64,000 nt of DNA from Rhizohabitans arisaemae (GTDB lineage Bacteria; Actinomycetota; Actinomycetes; Streptosporangiales; Streptosporangiaceae). This document shows, one piece after another, positions 34,584 through 42,065 of the stretch (position 1 is the stretch's first letter; each line of letters opens with the position of its first letter). Where the stretch lies: contig NZ_BLRH01000009.1 in assembly GCF_025996515.1 (NCBI RefSeq), positions 372,001-436,000 of the forward strand. The letters run 5' to 3'. A program made the position numbers and the translations under genes. The notes beneath the pieces are model-generated. The model saw only the letters and a list, made by a program, of their open reading frames with translations, made no database searches and had not been told where the DNA came from.

Positions 34584-36866
34584 ATGTCTCGCGCCCTAGT
34601 GGTGCGGGCGTTCTTCACGCTCGCCGTCATCGGCCTATCTTTCTATTTCGTCTTCACCTCGGCACCGCGCCTCGGGCTTGACCTGAAAGGCGGTACCCAG
34701 ATCGTCTTGGAGACCAGGGACTCACCCACCACCAAGGCGAACGGTGAATCCACCGACCGTGCCAAGGAGGTCCTCACCCGGCGGGTCGACGCGCTCGGGG
34801 TCGCCGAGCCGTCTGTGGTCCGCTCGGGCGAGAAACGGATCATCGTGGAACTTCCCGGGCTCCAGGATCCCCGGAAGGCCGCCGAGGTCATCGGCAAGAC
34901 CGCCCAGCTCACCTTTCATCCCGTGACCGCCTTCGCCGACGAGTCCACCAAACCCGGCAAGGGTGAAACGGTGTTCACCGACGTGAACGGCGAGAAGCTG
35001 CTGCTCGGCCCCAGCGCGATCACCGGTGAGCAGGTCAGCGGCGCGTCGGCCGGACTCGATCAAACGCCGGGTACGAACGCCTGGGTCGTCACCATCGACT
35101 TCAAGGGCCCCGGACAGCGGGCCTGGTCGAAGCTGACCGGGACGGCCGCCTGTGCCCCGATGAATGATCCAAAACGTCTGGTCGCGATCGTACTGGACAA
35201 CAAGATCATCTCATCGCCGCAGGTCAACCCGGATGTCAACTGCAACGTCGGTATCGTAGGCGGCTCCACCCAGATCACCGGCGACTTCACCGCCGAGGAG
35301 TCCAAGGAGCTCGCCGCCCTCATCTCCGGCGGCGCCCTGCCCGTACCCGTGGAGATCATCGAGCAGCGGACCGTCGGCCCGACCCTCGGTGTCCAGGCCA
35401 TCGACGCGAGCTTCAAGGCCGCGATCATCGGTGTCGTCCTCACCGGCCTGTTCATCATCATCGTGTACCGGCTCTCCGGGCTCATGGCGGCCATCGCCCT
35501 CTGCTTCTACGGGCTCATCTCCTACGCCGCCCTCGTGGCCATCGGCGCCACGCTCACCCTGCCGGGGCTGGCGGGATTCGTCCTCGCCATCGGTATGGCG
35601 GTCGACGCCAACGTCCTGGTGTTCGAACGGGCCCGGGAGGAGTACGCCGGGAACCGCAGCCTGACCAAGGCGCTCCGCGGCGGATTCCGCAACGCGTGGA
35701 GCGCCATCGCCGACTCCAACATCACCACGATCCTCGCCGCGGGACTGCTGTTCTTCCTGGCCTCCGGGCCGGTGCGGGGCTTCGGGGTCACCCTGATCAT
35801 CGGTGTGCTCGCCTCCCTGGTCTCGGCGATGCTGATCACCCGGGTGTTCACCGAGTTCATGGTGTCCCGCAAGGCCGTCGGAAACAAGCCGCAGATCACC
35901 GGCATCGCCGACATCGGCCGGGTGCGCGCGTGGCTGACCCGCAAGAACTTCAACCTCATGAAGCGACGGCGGATGTGGCTGGCGGTCTCCGGGATCGCGG
36001 TCATCCTCGCCCTGACCGGGATCGGGGCCCGCGGACTCGACATCGGGGTGGAGTTCACCGGCGGTCGGCTCATCGAGTACGCGACCTCCAAGCAGCTCGA
36101 CGTGGAGACCGCCCGGAAGGCGGTCGCCGACGCCGGGTTCCCCCGGGCGGTGGTCCAGACCTCCAACGGGTCCGACATCTCCGTCCGGACCGGGCAGCTC
36201 ACCAACGACGAGGCCGTCCGGATCGAGCAGGCCCTCGCCGCGGAAGGCGGGAAGGTCGTCAAGCAGCGTGACGAGCTCATCGGCCCGAGTCTCGGCGACG
36301 AGCTGCGAAGAAACGCCCTCATCGCGCTCGCGGTGGCGCTCGCGGCCCAGCTGCTCTACCTGACCGTCCGGTTCCGATGGTCGCTCGCGCTCGGCGCCGT
36401 CCTGGCCATGTTCCACGACGTGCTCATCGTCACCGGTGTCTTCGCCTGGCTGGGCAAACCCGTCGACGGGGTGTTCCTGGCGGCGATCCTCACCGTCATC
36501 GGATACTCGGTCAACGACTCCGTCGTGGTGTTCGACCGGATCCGGGAGATGTGGGGGGCCAACCGCGCCGACCCGCTGCCGGCGATCGCGAACTCCGCGA
36601 TCCTGCAGACCGTGCCGCGAACCATCAACACCGGTCTCGGGGCGCTGTTCATCCTCACCGCGCTGGCGGTGCTCGGCGGCGACTCCCTCACGGACTTCGC
36701 CGTCGCGCTCATCGTCGGGATCCTCATCGGCACCTGGTCGTCGATGTTCACCGCGACCCCGCTCGCCTTGGAGTTCGAGAAGTACAGCAAGGCTCCGCCG
36801 CCCATGCCGCCCGGAGGCAAGTCCAAGCGGCCGGTCGACCGCCGGGACTCCGGCGCGGTGGTCTGA
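34584..36866 (+). CDS. secDF: Fused SecDF protein-export membrane protein
   Basis: A 760-aa membrane protein in which SecD and SecF are one chain. ATG 34584 has GGAAGG upstream. SecD part: helix 1 (about 8-26), D1 motif GLDLKGGTQIVL, periplasmic P1 domain, then a helix bundle with GMAVDANVLVFERAREE near 337-352. The SecF part starts near 457 (RRMWLAVSGIAVILAL), with GVEFTGG near 489 and GYSVNDSVVVFDRIRE near 640. It uses the proton gradient to pull proteins out of SecYEG. Actinomycetes normally carry separate secD and secF beside yajC; a fused copy at another site, as here, is usually a second system. Confidence 0.93.
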   Translation: MSRALVVRAFFTLAVIGLSFYFVFTSAPRLGLDLKGGTQIVLETRDSPTTKANGESTDRAKEVLTRRVDALGVAEPSVVRSGEKRIIVELPGLQDPRKAAEVIGKTAQLTFHPVTAFADESTKPGKGETVFTDVNGEKLLLGPSAITGEQVSGASAGLDQTPGTNAWVVTIDFKGPGQRAWSKLTGTAACAPMNDPKRLVAIVLDNKIISSPQVNPDVNCNVGIVGGSTQITGDFTAEESKELAALISGGALPVPVEIIEQRTVGPTLGVQAIDASFKAAIIGVVLTGLFIIIVYRLSGLMAAIALCFYGLISYAALVAIGATLTLPGLAGFVLAIGMAVDANVLVFERAREEYAGNRSLTKALRGGFRNAWSAIADSNITTILAAGLLFFLASGPVRGFGVTLIIGVLASLVSAMLITRVFTEFMVSRKAVGNKPQITGIADIGRVRAWLTRKNFNLMKRRRMWLAVSGIAVILALTGIGARGLDIGVEFTGGRLIEYATSKQLDVETARKAVADAGFPRAVVQTSNGSDISVRTGQLTNDEAVRIEQALAAEGGKVVKQRDELIGPSLGDELRRNALIALAVALAAQLLYLTVRFRWSLALGAVLAMFHDVLIVTGVFAWLGKPVDGVFLAAILTVIGYSVNDSVVVFDRIREMWGANRADPLPAIANSAILQTVPRTINTGLGALFILTALAVLGGDSLTDFAVALIVGILIGTWSSMFTATPLALEFEKYSKAPPPMPPGGKSKRPVDRRDSGAVV

Positions 36867-36881
36867 CCTCGCCGTGAACCC

Positions 36882-36910
36882 GCGCCGGACCCCGTCCCGG
36901 GGTCCGGCGC
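36882..36910. terminator. Bidirectional terminator between secDF and DAHP synthase
   Basis: GCGCCGGACCCC (36882-36893) pairs perfectly with GGGGTCCGGCGC (36899-36910) around a 5-nt loop. It lies between two convergent stop codons, 16 and 10 bp away. Confidence 0.75.
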
Positions 36911-36919
36911 GGCACCGGC

Positions 36920-38257
36920 TCAGTGCACCTGGTTGTACATCTCGGCGACGATGAAGGCCAGATCCAGCGACTGGCTGCGGTTGAGCCGCGGGTCGCAGGC
37001 CGTCTCGTACCGCTGGTGCAGGTCGTCCTCGGCGATCTCGTGGCCGCCGCCCACGCACTCGGTGACGTCGTCGCCGGTGAACTCGATGTGGATGCCGCCG
37101 GGGTGGGTGCCGAGCGACCGGTGCACCTCGAAGAAGCCCGCGACCTCGTCCAGCACGTCGTCGACGCGGCGGGTCTTGTGCCCGCTCGGCGCCTCGAAGG
37201 TGTTGCCGTGCATCGGATCGCAGATCCAGGCGACCTTGGCACCCGAGGCGGTGACCTTCTCCACCAGGCCGGGCAGGTGGTCGCGGATCCGCCCGGCGCC
37301 CATCCGGGTGATGAACGTCAGCCGTCCCGGCTCGCGATCGGGGTCGAGCTTGTCGATCAGTGCGAGCGCGTCCTGCGGTGAGGTGGTCGGACCCAGCTTC
37401 ACCCCGATGGGGTTGCGGATCTGCCGGAAGAACTCCACGTGCGCCCCGTCGAGCTGGCGGGTCCGCTCCCCGATCCAGACGAAGTGCGCGGAGACGTCGT
37501 ACGGCAGCCCGCTGCGCGAGTCGATCCGGGTGAGGGCGCGATCGTAGTCGAGGATGAGCGCCTCGTGCGAGGAGTAGAGCTCGACGCTGTGGAACTCGTC
37601 CATGTCGGCGCCGCAGGCCTGCATGAAGGAGAGCGCGCGGTCGATCTCGGAGGCGAGCCGGTCGTACCGGCGCCCCGCGGGACTCTCGCCCACGAAGTCC
37701 TGGTTCCAGGCGTGAACCTGCCTCAGGTCGGCGTATCCGCCGCGGGTGAAGGCCCGGATGAGGTTCAGCGTCACCGCCGCGGAGTGGTACGCGCGCAGGA
37801 GCCGCACCGGATCGGGAACCCGGGACGCCTCGGTGAACTCGAAGCCGTTGACCATGTCGCCGCGGTAGGCGGGAAGCGTCACACCGTCCCGGGTCTCGAC
37901 GGAGCTGGAGCGCGGCTTGGCGAACTGACCGGCCAACCGCCCGATCTTGACCACGGGCACGCTCGCCGCGTAGGTGAGGACGATCGCCATCTGCAGCAGC
38001 GTCTTCAGCTTGTTCCGCACGTCGTCCGCGGTCGCACCCGCGAAGGTCTCGGCGCAGTCCCCGCCCTGGAGGACGAACGCCTTGCCCTGCGCCACCTCGG
38101 CCAGCTTCGCCTTGAGCTGGTCGCACTCCCCGGCGAAGACCAGTGGCGGCAACCCCGCGAGCTCCTTGACGACACGCTCAAGCTCAGCGGGATCGGGCCA
38201 CTCGGGCTGCTGGGCCGCGGGCAGGTCTCGCCACGAATCCAAGGAGTATGCTCTCAC
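36920..38257 (-). CDS. aroH: Class II 3-deoxy-D-arabino-heptulosonate 7-phosphate synthase
   Basis: A 445-aa cytosolic enzyme joining phosphoenolpyruvate and erythrose 4-phosphate, the first step of the shikimate pathway. Class II hallmarks: QGGDCAETF (about 64-72, metal Cys), KIGRLAGQFAKPRS, RGDMVNGFE, GPTTSP, KVAWICDPMHGNT (metal His) and ECVGGG. GTG 38257 has no evident ribosome binding site and may be leaderless. I looked upstream for a Trp-rich attenuator peptide, as known before some actinomycete aroH genes, and found none. Its product feeds aromatic amino acids and many secondary metabolites. Confidence 0.94.
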   Translation of the reverse strand: MRAYSLDSWRDLPAAQQPEWPDPAELERVVKELAGLPPLVFAGECDQLKAKLAEVAQGKAFVLQGGDCAETFAGATADDVRNKLKTLLQMAIVLTYAASVPVVKIGRLAGQFAKPRSSSVETRDGVTLPAYRGDMVNGFEFTEASRVPDPVRLLRAYHSAAVTLNLIRAFTRGGYADLRQVHAWNQDFVGESPAGRRYDRLASEIDRALSFMQACGADMDEFHSVELYSSHEALILDYDRALTRIDSRSGLPYDVSAHFVWIGERTRQLDGAHVEFFRQIRNPIGVKLGPTTSPQDALALIDKLDPDREPGRLTFITRMGAGRIRDHLPGLVEKVTASGAKVAWICDPMHGNTFEAPSGHKTRRVDDVLDEVAGFFEVHRSLGTHPGGIHIEFTGDDVTECVGGGHEIAEDDLHQRYETACDPRLNRSQSLDLAFIVAEMYNQVH

Positions 38258-38365
38258 AGCATTACAGGCTAGGGCACATCATGGCCTTCGTGACGGGAAG
38301 ATCTCACGATCCGGGCCGCTCGCAGGTGCTCCGGGCGATCCCGGGTCCGGCCGCCCGGCACGGTG

Positions 38366-38399
38366 AGGCCACCGCCGCCCCCTGGCGCGGCGGTGGCCT
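38366..38399. terminator. Hairpin between thioredoxin and DAHP synthase genes
   Basis: AGGCCACCGCCGC (38366-38378) pairs perfectly with GCGGCGGTGGCCT (38387-38399) around an 8-nt loop, 10 bp after the thioredoxin stop on the minus strand. It likely isolates the two same-strand genes. Confidence 0.7.
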
Positions 38400-38409
38400 T
38401 TCGCCTCGA

Positions 38410-38784
38410 TCAGTTACCCGCGCCCTCGGCCAGCTCCTGAGCCAGCTCACGCCGGATCTCGTCCATGTCGAGGGCACGAACCTGGGAGATGAGGTCCTCA
38501 AGGGCGTTGGCCGGCAAGGCGCCGGGCTGCTGGAAGACCACGATCCCGTCCCGGATGGCCATCACGGTCGGGATCGAGGTGATGTCGAACCCCGAGGCGA
38601 GTCCCTGCTGGGCCTCCGTGTCGATCTTCCCGAACTTGATGTCCCGGTGCTTGTCCGAGGCCTTCTCAAAGACCGGGCCGAAGGTACGGCACGGGGGGCA
38701 CCACGCCGCCCAGAAGTCCAGCAGGACGATGCCTTCATCGGCGAACTCGTTGAAGTTCTGCTCGGTAATCTCAATGGTGGCCAC
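38410..38784 (-). CDS. Thioredoxin with CPPC active site
   Basis: A 124-aa thioredoxin from GTG 38784 (GAGGAG upstream). VLLDFWAAWCPPC places the redox pair at Cys29 and Cys32, and SIPTV carries the cis-Pro. The active site is WCPPC where classic thioredoxins have WCGPC; a Pro there usually raises the redox potential. There is no signal peptide, so it acts in the cytoplasm. A C-terminal acidic helix (DMDEIRRELAQELAEG) extends beyond the usual 105-110 aa. Apparently transcribed alone. Confidence 0.9.
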   Translation of the reverse strand: MATIEITEQNFNEFADEGIVLLDFWAAWCPPCRTFGPVFEKASDKHRDIKFGKIDTEAQQGLASGFDITSIPTVMAIRDGIVVFQQPGALPANALEDLISQVRALDMDEIRRELAQELAEGAGN

Positions 38785-38942
38785 CGTGGCTCCTCACAGT
38801 TACGCTCGTGTTCCCTGTCGTCAACCGGCTGTCTCAAGCACGCATTCCCTCGGCGAACCGGCTCTCGACAAACCCTGTGCCTGATAGAACACAAATCTGA
38901 AGCCCCCGCCCGAATAACGGAAGTGTGCACGAGAAGCGGAGT

Positions 38943-39284
38943 ATGGTGAGTCTTGTCCTGTCGACCGAGGTCCGAAACGGCCAAGCCGTCGTCACCGTGG
39001 CCGGTGAGCTCGACACGCTGACGTCGACCCGGCTCGACCGACATCTCGCGGAGGTGCTCCGCGAGCACGGCACGCTGATCATCCTGGAGATCTCGGGAGT
39101 GACCTTCATGGACTCCCGGGCCCTCGGCGTCATCCTCCACTACTGGAAACAGCTCGCCGCCCTGGACGGCCGGCTGGCGCTCGCCGGAGCCCGGTACCGC
39201 TCCACCAAAGTACTCTGGGTCACCGGCCTGATCGAACGCCTCCCCGTCTACGACGACGTGGAATCCGCCCTCGCGGACCCCTGA
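38943..39284 (+). CDS. STAS-domain anti-anti-sigma factor (RsbV/SpoIIAA type)
   Basis: A 113-aa single STAS domain. ATG 38943 is used; GTG 38946 has better spacing from GCGGAG and GTG 38925 is also in frame. VAGELDTLTS is the conserved start and FMDSRALG contains Ser58, the residue an anti-sigma kinase phosphorylates and a PP2C phosphatase restores. In partner switching, the unphosphorylated form binds the anti-sigma factor and frees a SigB-type sigma; a candidate sigma is at 44277 and a PP2C-like protein at 42066. No anti-sigma kinase is in the window. Confidence 0.88.
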   Translation: MVSLVLSTEVRNGQAVVTVAGELDTLTSTRLDRHLAEVLREHGTLIILEISGVTFMDSRALGVILHYWKQLAALDGRLALAGARYRSTKVLWVTGLIERLPVYDDVESALADP

Positions 39285-39352
39285 GCCGGCGTACCGCCCC
39301 GCCGGAGATGTTTAGAGACCGGCACGGGGGTGAAGGACTGATAGCAGTGTCT

Positions 39353-39412
39353 AAGACGCAGGCACGCCCACCCGGCCCGGCCGGTGTCTCCCCACGGGTG
39401 TCCGTGCGTCTT
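39353..39412 (+). promoter_or_regulatory. Possible structured leader before glycosyltransferase
   Basis: AAGACGCA (39353-39360) pairs with TGCGTCTT (39405-39412), enclosing a GC-rich segment with further short pairings. It ends 58 bp before the glycosyltransferase start. It may be a transcript structure or a terminator for the STAS gene. Confidence 0.3.
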
Positions 39413-39470
39413 GGGCCGTCTTCTTGGGCGCTTGTTCGCTCGACACCCCCATGATTCGACGAGGTGCCCA

Positions 39471-40688
39471 ATGAAGATCGCTTTGGTGTCCCAGAACGCC
39501 GACCCGCTCGCCGCAGGCGAGGCCGGTTCGAGCGGGCAGCACACCCATGTGGCCGCGCTCGCCCGGCACCTCTCGGCGCTCGGTCACCGCGTCACCGTCT
39601 ACACCCGCGCCCAGCGACCCGATCCCGCCCGCCGTTCCCGCCTCACCCGGGACGCCCACGTCGTCCGCCTCCCCGCCGGTCCCGCCGAGCCGATCGCCGG
39701 AAACGAGCTGTCGCCGTGGATCCCCGAGTTCGGCGGACGCCTCGCCGAGGAGTTCGCGCACGACCCGCCGGACGTCGCCCACGCGCACCACTGGACGAGC
39801 GGCCTCGCCGTCCTGTCCGCCGCGAAGGGACTGGGCGTCCCCCTGGTGCAGACCTTCCACTCCCTAGGGGTCACCGCGCGCCGGCACCACCAGGACGACT
39901 CGGTCTGCCCACCCGGGCGCCGACAGGTCGAGGCCCTGCTGGCCCGGAACGCCGACGCGACCGTCGCCACCTGCAGTGAAGAGGTGTTCGAGCTGGTACG
40001 GATGGGGATGCCGCGGCGGCGGGCGAGCGTGGTCCCCGGAGGAGTCGACCTGACGGCCTTCACCCCGGAGGGCCCGCGTGCCGACCGCCCCCCGCGACCC
40101 CGGCTGCTCTGCTTCACCGACCTCACCCCCCGCAAGGGCGTGGACACCGCGATCGTCGCGCTGACCCGGATCCCCCAGGCCGAACTGCTGGTGGTGGGGG
40201 CGTCCGGCGGCGTCCCCCTCGACGACCACCCGGAGGTGGCCCGGCTCCGCCGCATCGCGATCCGGGCCGGGGTCGGCGACCGGGTCCGGTTCCTCGGGCA
40301 GATCGGCCGCAGGTCGCTCCCGAGCCTGATCCGCTCCGCCGACGCGGTGATCTCCGTACCCTGGTACGAGTCCTTCGGACTGACCCCGCTCGAGGCGATG
40401 GCCTGCGGCGTCCCGGTGCTGGCCTCCTCCGTCGGCGGGCACGTCGACACGGTCGTGGACGGCGTCACCGGCACCCTGGTCCCGCCGCGCCGGTCCGATC
40501 TCCTCGCCAAGGCCGCCGTCGCACTGCTGGAAGACCCGACGCTGCGGACCGCCTACGGCATCGGCGGAGCAGACCGGGCCCGCTCCCGGTTCTGCTGGAG
40601 CCGGGTCGCGACCGAGACCGCACAGGTCTACGAGCGCGTGACCGGGGCCGCGGTCGCCGCGCACCGTCCGGCGAGCGGCGACAGGTGA
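39471..40688 (+). CDS. GT4-type glycosyltransferase
   Basis: A 405-aa GT-B enzyme that transfers a sugar from a nucleotide donor. ATG 39471 begins at the first Rossmann strand (MKIALVSQNADPLA); an in-frame start 29 codons upstream adds only low-quality sequence. The N-terminal acceptor half has GEAGSSGQHTHVAALARHL; the C-terminal donor half has VVPGGVDL, FTDLTPRKGVD and the E-x7-E signature ESFGLTPLEAMACGVPV. The acceptor is unknown; relatives build glycolipids, trehalose-like or cell-wall glycans. It overlaps the DUF6328 gene by 4 bp. Confidence 0.88.
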   Translation: MKIALVSQNADPLAAGEAGSSGQHTHVAALARHLSALGHRVTVYTRAQRPDPARRSRLTRDAHVVRLPAGPAEPIAGNELSPWIPEFGGRLAEEFAHDPPDVAHAHHWTSGLAVLSAAKGLGVPLVQTFHSLGVTARRHHQDDSVCPPGRRQVEALLARNADATVATCSEEVFELVRMGMPRRRASVVPGGVDLTAFTPEGPRADRPPRPRLLCFTDLTPRKGVDTAIVALTRIPQAELLVVGASGGVPLDDHPEVARLRRIAIRAGVGDRVRFLGQIGRRSLPSLIRSADAVISVPWYESFGLTPLEAMACGVPVLASSVGGHVDTVVDGVTGTLVPPRRSDLLAKAAVALLEDPTLRTAYGIGGADRARSRFCWSRVATETAQVYERVTGAAVAAHRPASGDR

Positions 40689-41218
40689 CCCCGCCCGCCG
40701 GACCGGGCCCCAACGGGGGACGGAACTCATCGGAAACCCCGGGGGAGTACCCCGGGGAGACCCACAAGCAGCGCATCGACCGTGAGCTCGGCGAACTCCT
40801 CGCGGGCCTCCGGGTGGCGACCACCGGGGTCCAGGTACTCTTCGCCTTCCTGCTCATCGTGCCGTTCTCCCCGGGTTTCCCCCGGCTCGGGGCGGACCAG
40901 CACGGGCTGCTGCTCACCGCGCTCCTCTCCGCGGCCGTGGCCTCCATCTGCCTCATCAGCCCCGCCGCCCAGCATCGGGTGCTGTTCCGGAGCGGGGTGG
41001 AGGCCAAGGAGCTCCTGCTCCGCAGGTCCAACATCTACAGCATCCTCGGCGCGGGGTCGCTCGGCGTGGCGATGCTGGCCGCGACGATGATGGTCCTGCG
41101 GGTGCTCACCAACGAATGGTGGGCGATCGGCCTGGGTCTCGCCGTCGCGATGATCGGCACCTGGTGCTGGTTCGTCCAGCCCCTGGTGACCCGGTTGACC
41201 CGCCGCCGGAACGGCTGA
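40685..41218 (+). CDS. DUF6328 membrane protein
   Basis: A 177-aa integral membrane protein. GTG 40685 overlaps the glycosyltransferase stop (GTGA), so translation is coupled. A charged N-terminal tail (about 1-45, ETHKQRIDRELGELLAGLRV) precedes four hydrophobic segments: VLFAFLLIVPF, LLLTALLSAAVASICLI, LGVAMLAATMMVL and WAIGLGLAVAMIG. The RVATTGVQVLFAFLLIVPF and AQHRVLFR motifs fit DUF6328. No function is known. Coupling to a glycosyltransferase hints at a membrane partner for glycan work. Confidence 0.85.
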   Translation: MTPPAGPGPNGGRNSSETPGEYPGETHKQRIDRELGELLAGLRVATTGVQVLFAFLLIVPFSPGFPRLGADQHGLLLTALLSAAVASICLISPAAQHRVLFRSGVEAKELLLRRSNIYSILGAGSLGVAMLAATMMVLRVLTNEWWAIGLGLAVAMIGTWCWFVQPLVTRLTRRRNG

Positions 41219-41223
41219 CCGGG

Positions 41224-41964
41224 CTACGGGGGATCCTTGCGCTGCTCGCGCACGAGTTTGCGCGCCACGTCGGAGACCTTGATCTGATGGTGCTGGGAGA
41301 CCCGCCGCAACTCCTGGAAGGCGGACTCGGCGTCCAGCCCGCGGGCGTGCATGAGGATGCCCTTGGCCTGGTCGATCTCGGCGCGATTGGCCAGCGCCTC
41401 CTGCATCTGAAGGGCTTCGGCGAGCGCGACGTCGTAGTCACGGGCGTTGCGGAGCGCGACCCGGACCTGCTCGGCGAGCAGGATCGCCCAGGCGTTCGCG
41501 CCGGCCGCGGCCCCGAAGGCCTGCGGGCGGGCCGCGTAGAGCCCCAGGGTGACCACGGTGTCGTCCCCGGCCGACCCCACGTGAAAGGGGAGCATCATCA
41601 CCGAGCGGACGCCGTACCGGATCGCGGCGCGGGCGTATCCGGGCCAGCGCTCCTCGTGCAGGAGATCTTCGGCGAGCACCTGGTTCATTGACGAGAGCGC
41701 CGCGAATGAGACACCTTGGCCGAGGGCCCGTTCCCGGTCCAGCAGCATCGTGAGCTCACTGTGGGAGGTGGCGACCTGGGTGATCAGTTCACTCTCCCAG
41801 ACCTGGACGGTCCCGCCGGAACAGCCCGGGATGTCCCGGACCACCAGGGCGTTGATCCGCTGCAGGACGTGCTCCGTCGACGCCTCGCCCACTCGGGCGA
41901 GCTCGGCAAGATCACGTGCGAGTCTCTCGGTGAACACTGGCCAGTCCGTCTTGGGTGGCGTCAC
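41224..41964 (-). CDS. GAF-ANTAR regulator
   Basis: A 246-aa cytoplasmic protein from GTG 41964 (GAGAGG upstream). A GAF sensor domain (about 20-165) is followed by an ANTAR RNA-binding domain (about 185-240, ANRAEIDQAKGILMHARGLDAESAFQELRRVSQHHQIKVSDVARKLV). ANTAR proteins bind paired hairpins in nascent RNA to prevent termination; the target is not obvious here. It ends 5 bp from the convergent DUF6328 stop. Its 5' side faces the RsbU-like gene, so both may share a promoter region. Confidence 0.92.
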   Translation of the reverse strand: MTPPKTDWPVFTERLARDLAELARVGEASTEHVLQRINALVVRDIPGCSGGTVQVWESELITQVATSHSELTMLLDRERALGQGVSFAALSSMNQVLAEDLLHEERWPGYARAAIRYGVRSVMMLPFHVGSAGDDTVVTLGLYAARPQAFGAAAGANAWAILLAEQVRVALRNARDYDVALAEALQMQEALANRAEIDQAKGILMHARGLDAESAFQELRRVSQHHQIKVSDVARKLVREQRKDPP

Positions 41965-42065
41965 GGTGGCCTCTCTCGCATCTCCACTCAGCTACTGGCT
42001 AAACGTATGCGAATTGAACTACCGTCGGATCGATCGTGGCCTCTGTGCCGGTAAGGACCGCTCTG

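Noticed and set aside
35211-38126. Long antisense ORF spanning secDF and the DAHP synthase gene
   Set aside because: It runs through two well-identified genes in wrong frames and a bidirectional terminator; no domain content.
38258-38409. Trp-rich leader peptide or attenuator before the DAHP synthase gene
   Set aside because: No run of Trp codons in any minus-strand ORF; the only structure is the thioredoxin terminator.
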